Assembly: GCA_013397935.1 (NCBI GenBank)
Contig: VZRN01001305.1
Span: 1,655,097-1,719,096 of the forward strand
Origin: Dasyornis broadbenti
Lineage: Eukaryota > Chordata > Aves > Passeriformes > Dasyornithidae
Length of the DNA stretch: 64,000 bases
Direction of reading: 5' to 3'
Part shown: positions 1 through 10,967 of the stretch, in pieces
Position numbering within the stretch: position 1 is the first letter of the stretch
Layout: the number at the start of each line of letters is the position of its first letter
Program-made: the position numbers and the translations under genes
Notes under the pieces: generated by a model
The model's input: only the letters and a program-made list of their open reading frames with translations
What the model was told of the DNA's origin: nothing
Databases searched by the model: none

Positions 1-1242
1 CTACCTTCTAATCAGATTTCAAATCCTGTCTTAAGTTCTCTGTCAGGATGCTTGTAAAAAAAGAGGTAACATTTTCTCACAGAACTAAGAGCACTACTTA
101 TTAAAGTGGTGTCCTACTGATCTGTTAATTCCCGAATCATCTGCTTCTTGTCTTATAGATTGTAATCCTTAAAAATAAAAACTTTGTGCAACATGTAGCA
201 TATTTGGTTCTTTGTTTATTAACAGAGTTTTATAGCAGTATAAGAATATAACTGACTAAAAATATTCCAAATTTCTGGAGTATTCCTTGCTTTGTCTTGT
301 ATGCTAAATACACAAGCCCTTTGGAAGCTACAGTGTATCATGATTTCAAACTCCTCCCGTACAAAGTGATAAACCACATAGCTAGTTAGTTAAGAAAGGG
401 ACTTGGTTCATCATAGGTCTTTTAGTCTGATGCTTTTGTAAAGAATAAAGCAATTTATTATATCATCTGATAAAGCTAAGGCTTGAATTTAATATATGTT
501 GCATTCATAGTTACTTTGTGGGCAACAGTATGGCTGCTCTGTCTTTGTATGTCTGACTAATTCTGATTTTCTTGCCATTTCTAATTTGAATGCATATATT
601 GCAAATTCCTTATATTGATGAATTCTGACATGTATAGATGAATTCAGCTCTGCCTTTAGAAACTATGATTCCAAATACGACTGTTAGTTTTCAAAATAAA
701 TGTATGTTATATTCACAGCTAAGACTTGGTTTCTTCTGTGTAAGACTTTATTTTAGAATTAAGTAACTGCGTGTGCAATTATAGAACATAGACAATTTAA
801 ATCTCATGAAAGTGCTGTTTTGCTGATGTTGTGTGTTCTAGATTGGCTTGACACACAAGTATGCACCCACTTTGCATTTCTCTGTTGTTGGCCTCAATGT
901 TAATACCCACACAGCATGTGTGAAATATTTCTGAAAGATCACGGACCACAGCTGATCCATAATAAAAGCACATGAAGCAGAAAAATATCATAGAAATTCT
1001 CTCTTCCTCCACTGCCAAAGCCAATTCCTTATTTCACTGTGTTTATGAAGGAAAACTGATACTAACCTGTCTGAAGTGTCTCAGAACATGCTTTTTCCTC
1101 TTGCTATAATGTGTAACGTTCAGCAAAACACATAATGTATTTGTGTACAGCTTTTTGAGAGCTTGAAGAATAACATATCTGGCGCATAATAGAATCTTTG
1201 GTGTCAACTACATTAATTTGCTCAGGGTTGCTGAGTACTTAC
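1..1242. other. AT-rich non-coding sequence
   Basis: No recognisable gene or repeat family. A minus-strand frame of 75 codons (797-1024) has no familiar motif and no convincing splice borders. A 37-nt minus-strand stretch at about 1067-1103 sits between a weak acceptor and a GTTAGT donor and is open in one frame, but its acceptor lacks a pyrimidine tract, so it is not called as an exon. Confidence 0.6.
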
Positions 1243-1438
1243 CCAAGTGTATATATATACGGGCTTCCAGTAAATTAATGTGATCACTCTTCTCAGAATT
1301 TGGCCAAAATTTGGCCGTGGAGGTACTTTAAGTTCTTGTGCCAAAGTTGTAGACTTGGCATAGTTAAGTCCAGAGTAATGTATGGCTAAAGACTGTCTTT
1401 TAAACCCCTCTGTATTAGAAACAGCCATGGGAAAATTC
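1243..1438 (-). CDS. Candidate internal exon (65 codons), unrecognised protein
   Basis: On the minus strand a 196-nt stretch lies between an acceptor ending in CTGTGCTCAG, with a pyrimidine-leaning tract upstream, and a strong donor TTGG|GTAAGT. It is open throughout: one leading nucleotide completes a codon, then 65 codons end exactly at the donor (phase 2 in, phase 0 out). The translation contains basic and proline-rich text (QELKVPPRPNFGQ) followed by an aromatic, hydrophobic end (LIYWKPVYIYTW). I do not recognise the family. It could follow the exons at 11448-11615, 10968-11196 and 6738-6856, but an exon of length 3n+2 must lie between; 5750-5760 would fit. The alternative is a chance open stretch with splice-like edges, which is common at this scale. 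Confidence 0.3.
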
Positions 1439-3000
1439 CTGAGCACAGGAATACCACATAACTGAAATACCAGGACCTGTAATTTTGTCTTTGGGCTGTA
1501 GTAAACAGGATATATGATACAATTCTGCGCTATAGTATCCTTAGCTATTTAGCCAAAACATCCACCAGGGCAACATTCAGTGTTTGGATAATATTTCATC
1601 AGGTTACAGATGGATAGGACAGCTAAATATATGGTGAAGTGGAAGATCAGTTATAACAGATTAATTCAATTTCCATGTCACCAAATAGCTTTGTAAATTA
1701 ATATTTGTATGTGTTTATCTGTCGCCATAAAAATGTTACTGATCCCTGGAAAAAACTACTATCTAAAAAGCTACTATTTTAAAAAAATAGGTAAACCATT
1801 TTCTTTCTTAGATGTAAATTAAGAAAAGGAAATTTCTCTCCTTCACCTTTTAGACCATGTGACCTGAAATAGGAGGTCTCCATTTTTTTTTTGCTAATTA
1901 AAGTTATTGACAGCTTTTGAAACTGTTAGTTGGTGTGGTCAAATGAAATTATTACAATACTAATGAAATAATTATTACAATACTGGTATGTTATGGTCTG
2001 GCATATGTTAGGTGCTAATTGACATGATCATGTGTTTGTGCAGATACCATTCCCTATAGCACAGTAAATTCTTCAGGTGCGGAGTTCACTAAATGATAGA
2101 GTAACTGAGTCTCAGCAGTATTTAGGGAGTGTGTAAAAGTTAACATAAAATGTGCATGGCTGTTCACTAGTACTTTTCAGGGGTGTGTTCAGTGTCCTGT
2201 CTCCTGATGATAAGCTGAATATTTATGAGGCTCACCAGGGTTACTTCTGAATGCAGACAGGTTTCCAGGTGACACCTTGCCCCTACTTAAAGCACCTTAT
2301 GATTACAGTTAAAATGCTTTTGGCATGACTTTTAAATCCTAAGCTAAATGTGTAGGTCTGTCAGTAAGCAAAGACATTGAGTATATTTTGAGATATAATG
2401 CACCTAAAACCCCCTGAAAGTATAGTCAGAATGGGGTCTTGTTTTCTGTACCAGCAAAGGTAGTTTTATGATATGAGCCATTTGCTAGGACTGCCACTGC
2501 AGAGGCAGCAGAGTCCATGTTTCATGTATGATGCTGGAGTTGCTTCTTGAGAAGTGGAATATAAGATGTGAGTGATATGTGTGCTGTGGAGTCTATGCTC
2601 TGCAACTGCAACCCTCTGGTTGCAACGCTTCATTCTCATTAAGTCTCTTCAGTATATCCTGCTCTTTCCTGTTACAAGACTTCTGTTCTTATACACAGCC
2701 TTCAGGGAACAGAGGGAAGGAATAGATTATTTTGTGTATGTGTGACTAAGAAAGGGACCTTTCATTTCCCTATATTTTAACACCTGTGAAAGGTAAATGT
2801 TCCAAGGTGAGAGAATACCATGAAAACCACACTTTTTTTGCTCAGGAGAGGAGATCACTTATCAGATCTAATATATTTATTTGCATCCTTCTAATATTCT
2901 AGTTCTCAGATATAAAACAGAATGCTGTGCCACTGAATACTGGGTGAACCTCAAAGATTTTTCTAAGCATAAGACTGAGGTCTCTTCTTCTTTTTGTTAG
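1439..3000. other. Non-coding sequence, no gene seen
   Basis: Mostly unique AT-rich sequence. It holds a short tandem duplication (1943-1984) and a small perfect hairpin at 2607-2624 (TGCAACC, loop CTCT, GGTTGCA). The last 25 bases form a good plus-strand splice acceptor tract (CTCTTCTTCTTTTTGTTAG) leading into the candidate exon at 3001. Confidence 0.6.
1943..1984. repeat. Imperfect tandem duplication, about 21 bp unit
   Basis: Two adjacent copies of an ATGAAAT...ATTACAATACT unit, differing by a small insertion in the second copy. It looks like a local slippage duplication. Confidence 0.7.
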
Positions 3001-3158
3001 AGTGCTTCACAGAGATGGCTGCACGTAGCATTCAAAACGTGAAAAGAAATCCTGATGTCATCCCTCTTGAGATCAGCTTGATGCAACTCAAAACATATAA
3101 CTACAAGAAATTTAAAGAAAGCAACAGTAAAACTATCAAAGATGCTTCATCCTCTTGA
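3001..3158 (+). CDS. Candidate terminal exon, unrecognised C-terminus
   Basis: A strong plus-strand acceptor (long T/C tract ending GTTAG at 2996-3000) is followed by an open frame entering as ...ECFTE-MAARSIQNVK and ending at a TGA at 3156-3158. Counting from the internal ATG at 3015 it is 47 residues; in the same frame the stretch is open back to a TGA just upstream of the acceptor. The composition is protein-like: lysine-rich and polar, with the segments RNPDVIPLEISLMQL and YNYKKFKESN, and a serine-rich tail. I cannot name the protein. No AATAAA follows closely and no partner exon upstream was found, so it may be the last exon of a gene starting outside the window, an exon-like remnant, or chance. 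It lies inside the proposed minus-strand gene's intron. Confidence 0.3.
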
Positions 3159-4765
3159 AAAGTAATAGTATAATAATAATTAATTACATAATTAATAATT
3201 AATTCCAGATAATTCCAGAACAGCCATGTTAGGAAGTGACTCAAGGTACAACTGTTCAATTAACACATCTTGGTAGATAGTGTTAAGCATTCAATTATTA
3301 GTCATTTCTGGTAATAGATTAGAGGCAGATGGACTTCTGTAATGGGGGATATTGCTCCAGACTACTGGGTTGGTTGGCAATAGCAGCAGTAAAACTAGGG
3401 GCTATTTTAACCTTGATTATAGTACCAATACAAAGACCAGCTTAGTCATGATGGATATTAATACACTGTAGCTGATGAAAAACTTTCAGTTGAAGATTGT
3501 ATGTTCTCTGCAGTCAGGAATGGGATCCCACTTTACCAATGGCATTCCTGCTGTGAAACTCTGAGCGTATCTCTAATTGTCAAAACAGAAGGTGAAAATG
3601 AGAAGGAATGAGGAGTATTTTGAGGGCTTTTTGGTGCAGATGTTGTCTTAGCAGTGTCCTGCAGCTGTCATCTTTGAGCTATAAAAGAAAAAGAAATAGC
3701 TGTAACAAACAGATTTTGGAAAATAAGTGAGCTGTAAGACCTTAGCATATCACAGCCACAGGAGACAGTCTGTGCTGATGGTCAGTTGTCCTTGTTTCTT
3801 TCTCATGCTAGTGACATGCTCATTGTTCCATCTTCCACCAGTTTTTTCTCATTTTGTTTCCTCTTCTTATTCTTTTCATAATGTTTTTCCTCAATACTTC
3901 TACTTCTTTTTCTTAGATAGAGCTGTTGCCCACCATAAGTCTGTGTAGTATAATTTCGTAGTTGTTTCTTTTACTCTGTGTTTCCTTCTCTTCTCTTGTA
4001 CTGACATGCATAAAGCTTTTGCAAGGATTCAGGTAAATATTATGGAACAAGCAGACTGTTTTCCTTAGAATATATTCTGAGGCTTGTGAAAGGAAATAAT
4101 GTTAACCTGTGTGTCCGTGTATTCTCCACAGATTGTTTCTCAATAACTTTTATGATATAACTTTTTCAAGATATATGTTTGCCATCCAGCTTCTGACAAT
4201 TGTCTGTACAGCTTCTGTGAGATCAATTGTCTGTCACCAGCAGATATGCAGAGAGATGTGTCACCAGTATCCTGTCTATACATGTTCAGGAATATGGGAA
4301 AATGGGTTGCAATTCCAAGTATTCTCTTCGCTGCATCAGCGAACAAGTACAATTCCTAAAAGAAACATTTGTCTGAGTGTTGATACCCCCCCCCAAACCA
4401 GTTTGGTGTTGCAAAAAGAGCTTAGTAGTGATAACTTGCATAATGGTAGTGATAACTTGCATATTACTGCAGCATCAGGCTCATACTGAAGCTCTCTTTC
4501 ATGGATTCCTGGAGCTGGTAGGATCACTTGTACAGATGTTGTCATCAGTGCGCCATGGTAATGTAGTAGAATTATCCATTTGCTTGAACAATATTGTAAT
4601 TAATGCACTGTAAAATGTTGGTTACTCATCTCTCTTAACTCCAATGGCACAACTGGTTGTCCCTTCAATAATTATATCCATGAAACTACGAGATATGCTT
4701 TTTAAAGCACCATCAAACCTTAGGAATGATGGTGGGGAAGAGATTTCTAAGCAAATAAATCTCAG
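3159..4765. other. Non-coding sequence with AT-rich and C-run tracts
   Basis: Begins with an AT-rich low-complexity stretch (about 3163-3208, TAAT/ATTA units, ending in a short duplicated ATTCCAGA). A run of nine C lies at 4386-4394. A 126-codon frame at 4109-4489 has no family resemblance and runs through the C-run and a tandem repeat, so it is treated as chance. Confidence 0.55.
4426..4467. repeat. 21-bp tandem duplication
   Basis: TAGTGATAACTTGCATAATG begins at 4426, and a copy starting at 4447 matches over its first 17 bases, giving two head-to-tail units of 21 bp. Confidence 0.8.
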
Positions 4766-4895
4766 TTGTAGAGAGTGATAAGGTCTCTCCTGAGCCTTCT
4801 TTTCTCCAGGCTAAACACCCCCAGCTCTCTCAGCCACTCCTCATGTGATTTGTTCTCTAGACCCTTCACCAGTTCTGTTGCCCTTCTCTTACGCT
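4766..4895 (-). mobile_element. CR1 LINE fragment, minus strand
   Basis: The plus strand reads as the complement of the conserved CR1 segment: GTAGAGAGTGATAAGG, TTTTCTCCAGGCTAAACA, TCTCAGCCACTCCTC and GACCCTTCACCAG. This corresponds to the C-terminal end of ORF2. The element is an old truncated relic with no coding capacity. Together with the plus-oriented CR1 piece at 5043-5410 it forms an imperfect inverted pair. Confidence 0.85.
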
Positions 4896-5042
4896 TTGGT
4901 AAGGCTTTTGATTCTGTTTCCTTTAACTTCCTTGTAGAAAAGTGAACAAAGTACAGGTTAGATAAATGGGCATTGAGGTGGAAAGCAGCTTGAACAGAAG
5001 ATTACATTCAGCAGCACAAAGTACCCTAGGACCTATATGGGG

Positions 5043-5410
5043 GTCCTGGATTATATCTACTGTGAGGAGAGCCTGAGAAAGCCACAACTGTTGAGCCTGG
5101 GGAAGAGAAAGCTTGGGAGCATTTTATATATAAATATCTGTATGGGAGGGAATACAGATGAGGGAGTCAATCTCAGTGGCACCAAGTGATACAAGAAGTG
5201 ACAATGGGCACAAGAAAACACCTTTCATTGTACACGTAGTCCAGCATTGGAATAGGTTGTCCAGAGGGATTGAGTGGTCTATGGCCTTGTTGATATTCAA
5301 ATCTTAGCTGGGCACCTCCCTAAGCAATCTGCTCTAGGTAACCCTGCTTGAGCAGTGGGTTGGACTAGATGCTCTCAAGAGCTTCCTTTGAACCTAAATG
5401 ATTCTGTGGA
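5043..5410 (+). mobile_element. CR1 LINE 3' end, plus strand
   Basis: Plus-oriented CR1 landmarks appear in order: GTGAGGAGAGCCTGAG, GAGCCTGGGGAAGAGA, ATTGGAATAGGTTGTCCAGA, CTGCTTGAGCAGTGGGTTGG, ACTAGATGCTCTCAAGAG and the family's terminal ATGATTCTGTGG-like end. The 5' edge is blurred; similarity may reach back to about 4985. It is degenerate and 5'-truncated, as most avian CR1 copies are. Confidence 0.9.
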
Positions 5411-5749
5411 TGCAAATAGAAGCAATAATTAGGCTAAGCTTTGGGAGAGAATCTTTGGATTTAAATGATGTGGAGATTCATGATAGAATAGGTCAGAATA
5501 CATCTCTGAACAATGAGCTTAGGGTCTCTTTCACTCTGTATACAGTTAATTTAGTGTAAATCTTACTTCTTTTATCCTTCATCCCTTATGTCTTTGCTGC
5601 ATTCTGATTTTTGTGCCAGGAGGGAAAAATCCTAGTATGAAAAAACAATGCTAGAGCTGAACTCGTGCAGTTTAAAGAAGGGGAAAAAATAGTGAATGGG
5701 GGAAGGGAAAGAATGTCTGGCACAGCTGTTCTCAAGAGCTTTTGCTCAC

Positions 5750-5760
5750 CTTGAACAGAG
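5750..5760 (-). other. Possible 11-nt microexon
   Basis: On the minus strand CTCTGTTCAAG lies between an acceptor (CTTCTGTCATATTTATTAG) and a strong donor CAAG|GTGAGC. Eleven nucleotides is 3n+2, exactly the phase needed between 6738-6856 (ends phase 0) and 1243-1438 (starts phase 2). Such short exons are easily produced by chance. Confidence 0.15.
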
Positions 5761-5955
5761 CTAATAAATATGACAGAAGCATTAAAGGATTATTCATCTT
5801 TTGGTTTTAATATAAGGTTAGATGTATCTAAATGCAAATGTTTTTATCCAAAGACTTTTATGTTTCAGGATAATTCACTGAACTGTGAATTAAAGAAGGT
5901 TTTCAGACTCTGGATCTTAGACAAAATGCAGAAAATCTTCTAATATCTGTTGCAG

Positions 5956-6023
5956 AATTTTTCATCTGTACATCTTGAATTGTTTTGTCAAGGGATGATC
6001 ATATTGTTTTTTTAAAAATGGAG
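5956..6023 (+). other. Splice-bounded non-coding exon candidate
   Basis: A good acceptor (TCTTCTAATATCTGTTGCAG) and a near-perfect donor GGAG|GTAAGT bracket 68 nt with stops in all three frames. It could only be a lncRNA or UTR exon. The donor lies in the opening part of the MIR-like relic. Confidence 0.2.
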
Positions 6024-6145
6024 GTAAGTGGAAGCAGACAGAAATTCAAAGAACTTGCCCATATTCCCTGGATGCATGAAAGTAGAGCCAAAACCAGAAA
6101 ACTGATTTCTGAGTTCCAGTGTGGCTCATTCTATTTGATTAAAAG
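6019..6145 (+). repeat. Probable ancient MIR/L2-type amniote repeat relic
   Basis: The order ATGGAGGTAAGTGG ... GAACTTGCCCATATTCCC ... AGTAGAGCCAAAACCAG ... GAGTTCCAGTGTGGCTC follows the general layout of the old amniote SINE/L2-related core (acttgcccaaggtcac ... ggcagagcc ... gactcccagt). Identity is low, so family assignment is tentative; a profile search would decide. Confidence 0.35.
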
Positions 6146-6737
6146 GTTTTCCTTTCCTCTTTACATGCCTTATTCTGAAGTAAACATGAATTGTCTCTGC
6201 CCTCACATGCTATGCTCTTAGAGCTAATATTTCTCCTAGGATTCAGCCTCTCAAATGTAAAGGACTATTTGTTTCTGTGCTTTTGGGGTTCAGACCAAGC
6301 ACCTTCTTGCTAATACAATTCAGGGATTAATGTTTCTAGCTTTTCTGTGGTAGAAAGAAAGAAAAAACTTGTGTTAGCCTGTCAATGCTGGAGCTGGAAT
6401 GATGACAAATATTTAATCTCTTTGCAATTTTGAAATCTATCTCTCTTATTTAGGGGATTAAATGAGCCTTTAGTAAATAGTTTTATTTATTATTTGATAG
6501 GTTTTTAATATTTTAAGGTCTTCTTTAATATAAATGGAAGAAAAATTCACAATAAGTCAATCAGAATAACAATTAAAAATACATTAAGAAAATGTTTTTC
6601 AAACAGTTGAGCTTTTATGATTTTTTTAAGGTGCTTTTTTCCCCCTAAGCCATTTGATGAAATTAAATTGAAGAATGCTGCAGTGTTGCTAAATATCGCC
6701 TGAAGTGTACAATTTCTCACAATTCTGCTTAACTTAC

Positions 6738-6856
6738 TGGCAAGATTCTTGGAGGACTGCGTACTTCAGAGAAGATCAATTCTGCTGCTTCGCCTGTTTC
6801 CTCGTAAATCTTTGACTTTTGTGGAGTGGTTGTGACAACAAGCACATTCAGTTTAT
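6738..6856 (-). CDS. Candidate internal exon (39 codons), unrecognised protein
   Basis: A minus-strand stretch of 119 nt sits between a strong acceptor (CTTTCCACCTTCACAG) and the donor CCA|GTAAGT. It enters in phase 1 (two nucleotides complete an xAT codon) and leaves in phase 0. The frame reads KLNVLVVTTTPQKSK, IYEETGEAAELIF and SEVRSPPRILP: charged and plausible for coding, with several CpG-containing codons in otherwise CpG-poor surroundings. The upstream candidate exon 10968-11196 ends with a single G, which would complete GAT (Asp) and keep the frame open. I do not recognise the protein. The overlapping plus-strand frame (6826-7314) looks like chance. Confidence 0.33.
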
Positions 6857-9800
6857 CTGTGAAGGTGGAAAGAATCAGTGGCTCATTTCTTAATTTTGTA
6901 ATTTTTTTTTTAATTCTCTTTTGCCTTTTGGAGCAGGACATGCTTGGCTTTTCCCTTGATCCTTCAATAGTCTACTTCTTTCTCCAATCTGTCTTTTTCT
7001 CTGAAGGAATGTTGATGCCAGTCCATGAAACTTACATACTACAAACACAATTTCTGTGGAGAGGGGAAGTATCAGTAGAAGTAGAATTTTTAAATTTTTT
7101 TTTTTATTTCTATCAGGTGAAGAAACTTGCATGGATTGTGAATCTGATGCTTGGAAGTTCTGTTCAGGGCAGGCTGGCAGGTTTCCCCTTTTGCTCTGCA
7201 AGTTATGTAAGCCTCCTATTCTTCTTGCAGAGGACAGGAACAGTATTGGTTTACTGCTCCAAGTATCGGTGTGTGATTTATGACAAGGGATGTGCCACAT
7301 GGTGTTCAGGATGAGTTTTGATATCCTATGCCAAACAAAAGAAGTGGAATCCATGCAGGGGTAGAACATTCCATTGGATACTCTAGATATTCATCCAAAA
7401 TCTTATCCTAGCACTCATTCAGAATTGGAAGACTTGAAACAGGTATGAAAATCCAGCTTAATATCAGACTGCTGGCTTTATGAAAGTACCCCAAAACATA
7501 GAAAAGGAAGTTTTATGCCTTTTTCTGTTCCGTATTTTCGCTCACTCTGTCTTTGGTGTAGTTTTGTGCACGTTCCTACAACAGTTTGTGGTCCCTGCTT
7601 TTGCTTTCACCTTGGCTGTGCATTCTCAGACTTTTTTCTTTAATTGGTACATCTCTGACTATAAGGGGTTGAGCATCCTTATTTGTCCTTAGAACTAACC
7701 CACCTCCAAACACACACACATATGCACCACCTCTCACTGGCATATTTCAGCTCGGATCCTGAAAGACTGGCCAAAAAGAAGGGGCAGAGTGGAGGCTACA
7801 ACAAGGAGATGGAAGGAAATACCTTTTTCCTTTACTTTCTGGCAAAAATCCCATTTTATGCTGCATAACTATGTAGAACTAAAGCCCAAGATGCCAGTTC
7901 TTTACCAGGGAAAGCTACACTATGGTAGAGTGGTAGCATATTGCTATTGTAGTATGAGATTGAGTTGTACAAACCCTGATTCTGGGACTCACATGTCATT
8001 ATCCAATATAGAGTTGGGGAATCTGGAACTTTCTGTGTTTGTTACATATGAACCCTTTCTCTCCAGTTGACCCAAAGACAAAATGATGGTCAAGGAATTG
8101 TCTTGCACGTTAGAGAGAGCAACTCAAGTTTTAGCACAGGAAGAGGGAGAAAAAATGTTTCAAGATGGTGTTAGCTGATCTGTTTAGGAAGGTAAATTGT
8201 ACTAAAACTGCTACCTGAATTTCTTATTGCTTCTTTTTTTCTATCCCATATTTCCATGCTCCTGGTATTGAATTATTATCCAAAACCTTATTAATCATTA
8301 GTCTTCATGTGCAAAGACAGTAAATCAGAATTTGTGGAATAATGTTTTGTCTTATCATTTGTATTTTTAAGGCTGATGCTGACAAGATATAGTTATGGGA
8401 TTAGAAAAGTGGAAAAGCAAACATAGCATGCATATGTTCAAGATGAAACATATGTTATGCATTATATCACATTGTCTTGGAACATGTCCAAACTCTCCCA
8501 TTATTTTAAGTAGAGCATGAATGAAATTACCAACTAGCCCTTCCAACATTGTGGAGGAAGAAATTTGCATAAACCCCTCAAAAATACTTGTATATCTTGT
8601 TGGTTTGGTTTTTTTTTTCCCATTTGAGCTAGCTGAAGTGTTAGAACCTATTTTTTCTCTCTAACAATTTGTGAGAGGTAGTTGAAAAGCAAAAAATTGG
8701 TGGATTTTTTAAAATGGATTTTTCACCTGGTGTTGCTATTTACTCAGTGACTGCCTTCCTACTGATAGCCTACCGGCAACATTTGCTTTCCCCACCTGCC
8801 TTTCCAAGTCAGGGATCTTTGCTCGATGCAACTTTTGGTCTACCTGATGCCTAAAACTAGCTCCTAAACGTACTATCCATGTTTTCTAATGTACATCAAC
8901 TTGACCTAGAATAATAATACTGAAATTGCATTTTATGTGTGGCAGGAATCATAAAGTGAAATGTATTATGATCTAATGAGAAAACTTATGAAAGTCTGTG
9001 TTGACAACTTTAATATAAAATCTGTGGTCTTATATCCTTACAGTAAATGTTAGATCTGGTTTTGTTACCAATTCATGATGATAGGTCCTAGAACACAGGA
9101 AAAATGAGATTCCTAAAGAAATACCATGTCATGGCAGCATGATAAAAATGTAATATTAAATAGTTTAATGTGTATGCATATTGGGACAACGTGATGTACC
9201 TCATCAGCTCATACATTAAAAAAATCCGAAGATTAAAACCTTCCAGATGGCATGAGAAGTGTTTTCATAGCATGGCTATATGTTTAAGAAAACATGTAGT
9301 TCATTTAACTACAGTATTGAATTACTGACACTCTCAAGTAATACTAGAAATCATGCCATGAAGGCAGAAAATGAAAAATAAAAAGGATGTCTCATGGACC
9401 AAAGATGACTGTTTATTATTGATCATCAAAGAGGTATGAACAAGTTCTTCATGTGGAAGCTAAGCAAAGAGAGACAAACAGAGGGAGTAGTTATGTAAGA
9501 GTATTTAACAGCACTTTCAGTTTCCAGAGATAAAATTAGAAGTGCCAGACTGTTCAAAATTTGCCTCTGCTTGTCAGCTTTCTATGAGGACCACATTTCA
9601 GAGGGTCATTTTAATCAAAATGAAAGACACATCCTATTAGGACAGCTTTGCTGACAGATTATTAAGATGAATTACCAGCATACACTTGTCCCAGATGTCT
9701 TGTTGATGTCAGTTAGTAGGAGGCGTTGGGAGGACTTACAGTATATGCTTTGCTCTTTAAAAGCAATTTACAATCAAAGTTAGCAATTCTAAATAAGTGA

Positions 9801-10526
9801 GAAGAGCTTAATCCTAGAGCTGTCACTAGGCATTATTTTCAGATTCCTGACACATCTACATTAAAACAGTTTATATGTAAAAGTTAATAGGGTCTGGAAT
9901 ATTTCATTATGTAAAACAATCAACTGTTTTTATTAGAACAACCACATTTTCTCTGTATGGAAGACGCACTGGCATAATAAAATAGAACTTCTAAATTGGG
10001 TCCATTTATAAGGTTTTATAGCATCTATCAAAATAGTTCTGAGTGATTATTTTTATCCTGGACAACAGCTGGTGGACCTTTGGTCTGCCTACATGGGTGT
10101 AGGCTTCAATTGTTAGTGGCTGTGCCTACTGTCTTGCACTCTCTCACCCCCCAATTCAAATTTATGTTGACATTTTTTTTCTCTGAAGGCAGAGAATATT
10201 ATTGTAATTAACTGTGGAAGCTCGGATATTTGACAGGTATTTAATGACAAGTTGCCACTTGCAAATATGATCAGTATGCTGCCATGCTTGAGAAAATATC
10301 TCGTTGCATCTCTATTTAGAAACAAGGAAAAGAAAGGCTGTTGAATCTTCCTTATGAAAGTTTCAGGTGTTTCACCTGTTTCATTTTCCCCAAAGACAGA
10401 CCTTTAGGCTTATTCACTAGAATGAGTCAATAGTACAAACTCCTACATTAGGGTAACACTTCTGATTGGTATGTATGTGTCTCTAAATAATGCAAAACAA
10501 GAGCAGATATTTAATTCAGAACTTAC
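6857..10526. other. Non-coding sequence, proposed intron
   Basis: If the minus-strand exon chain is real, this is the intron between 10968-11196 and 6738-6856. Overlapping frames of about 160 codons on opposite strands at 6826-7369 run through T-rich low-complexity sequence and match no family I know. A short CA repeat lies at about 7709-7721. No transposon is recognised. Confidence 0.5.
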
Positions 10527-10575
10527 CAATCCTCTTTTCCAAAACTGACCGTGTGAAACTTTTCCTCTTAGAGAT
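10527..10575 (-). other. Splice-bounded 49-nt exon candidate (frame-shifting)
   Basis: The minus strand shows an excellent acceptor (CTCTCATTTTCCCTAG) and a near-consensus donor ATTG|GTAAGT around 49 nt. It is open in phase 0 (ISKRKSFTRSVLEKRI plus one base), which joins the 6738-6856 exon in frame. If it followed 10968-11196 (which ends in phase 1) it would read Asp-Leu-stop. So it would have to be an alternative exon after some other phase-0 exon, a frame-terminating alternative exon, or a splice-like coincidence. Confidence 0.25.
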
Positions 10576-10653
10576 CTAGGGAAAATGAGAGGTCTGTACG
10601 ATCCAAACAGAGCTGCTAAAAGCACATATGATGATAAGAGAGTAAGTGCTTTT

Positions 10654-10667
10654 AAAAAAAAAAAAAA
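10654..10667 (+). repeat. A14 homopolymer
   Basis: Fourteen consecutive A followed by CCC. Simple repeat. Confidence 0.9.
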
Positions 10668-10967
10668 CCCAAAATAAAACAAATTAGTTTCTAGGAGAAT
10701 GCAAAGGAAAGAGATTCTGGGTAGGAGACATATTAATACAATTCCATCATCTATATACTACATTTTGCATAAGATTTCTTTTTGCAGTGGTATCTCTAGG
10801 TTTGCCTGTTAACTTGTTGGAAATACTGCTACATCCCATAGTATTAACACTCGGTTTTTCCCTTCAAAGCAGGACATGAAGGCAGGCTGTAAGAGCACAG
10901 CTTCCAGGGAAATTGCGGTGCCGCTTGGGCTGGAATGCATATTTAAGGTTCTCACCGTGGTTCTTAC

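Larger units (their letters stand above)
5411..6737. other. Non-coding sequence with splice-like signals
   Basis: Contains an 11-nt minus-strand microexon candidate (5750-5760), a plus-strand non-coding exon candidate (5956-6023) and a MIR-like relic (about 6019-6145). No protein gene is seen on its own terms. AT-rich, with many A/T runs between 6440 and 6640. Confidence 0.5.

Noticed and set aside
2250..2290. Minus-strand donor CCTG|GTGAGC near 2235
   Set aside because: No acceptor with a pyrimidine tract within a reasonable exon length.
4109..4489. 126-codon plus-strand frame
   Set aside because: Composition and content are not protein-like, it crosses a C-run and a tandem duplication, and it lacks splice support.
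6826..7369. Opposed frames of 162 and 159 codons
   Set aside because: They overlap on opposite strands in T-rich sequence; only the 119-nt splice-bounded part at 6738-6856 on the minus strand has supporting signals.
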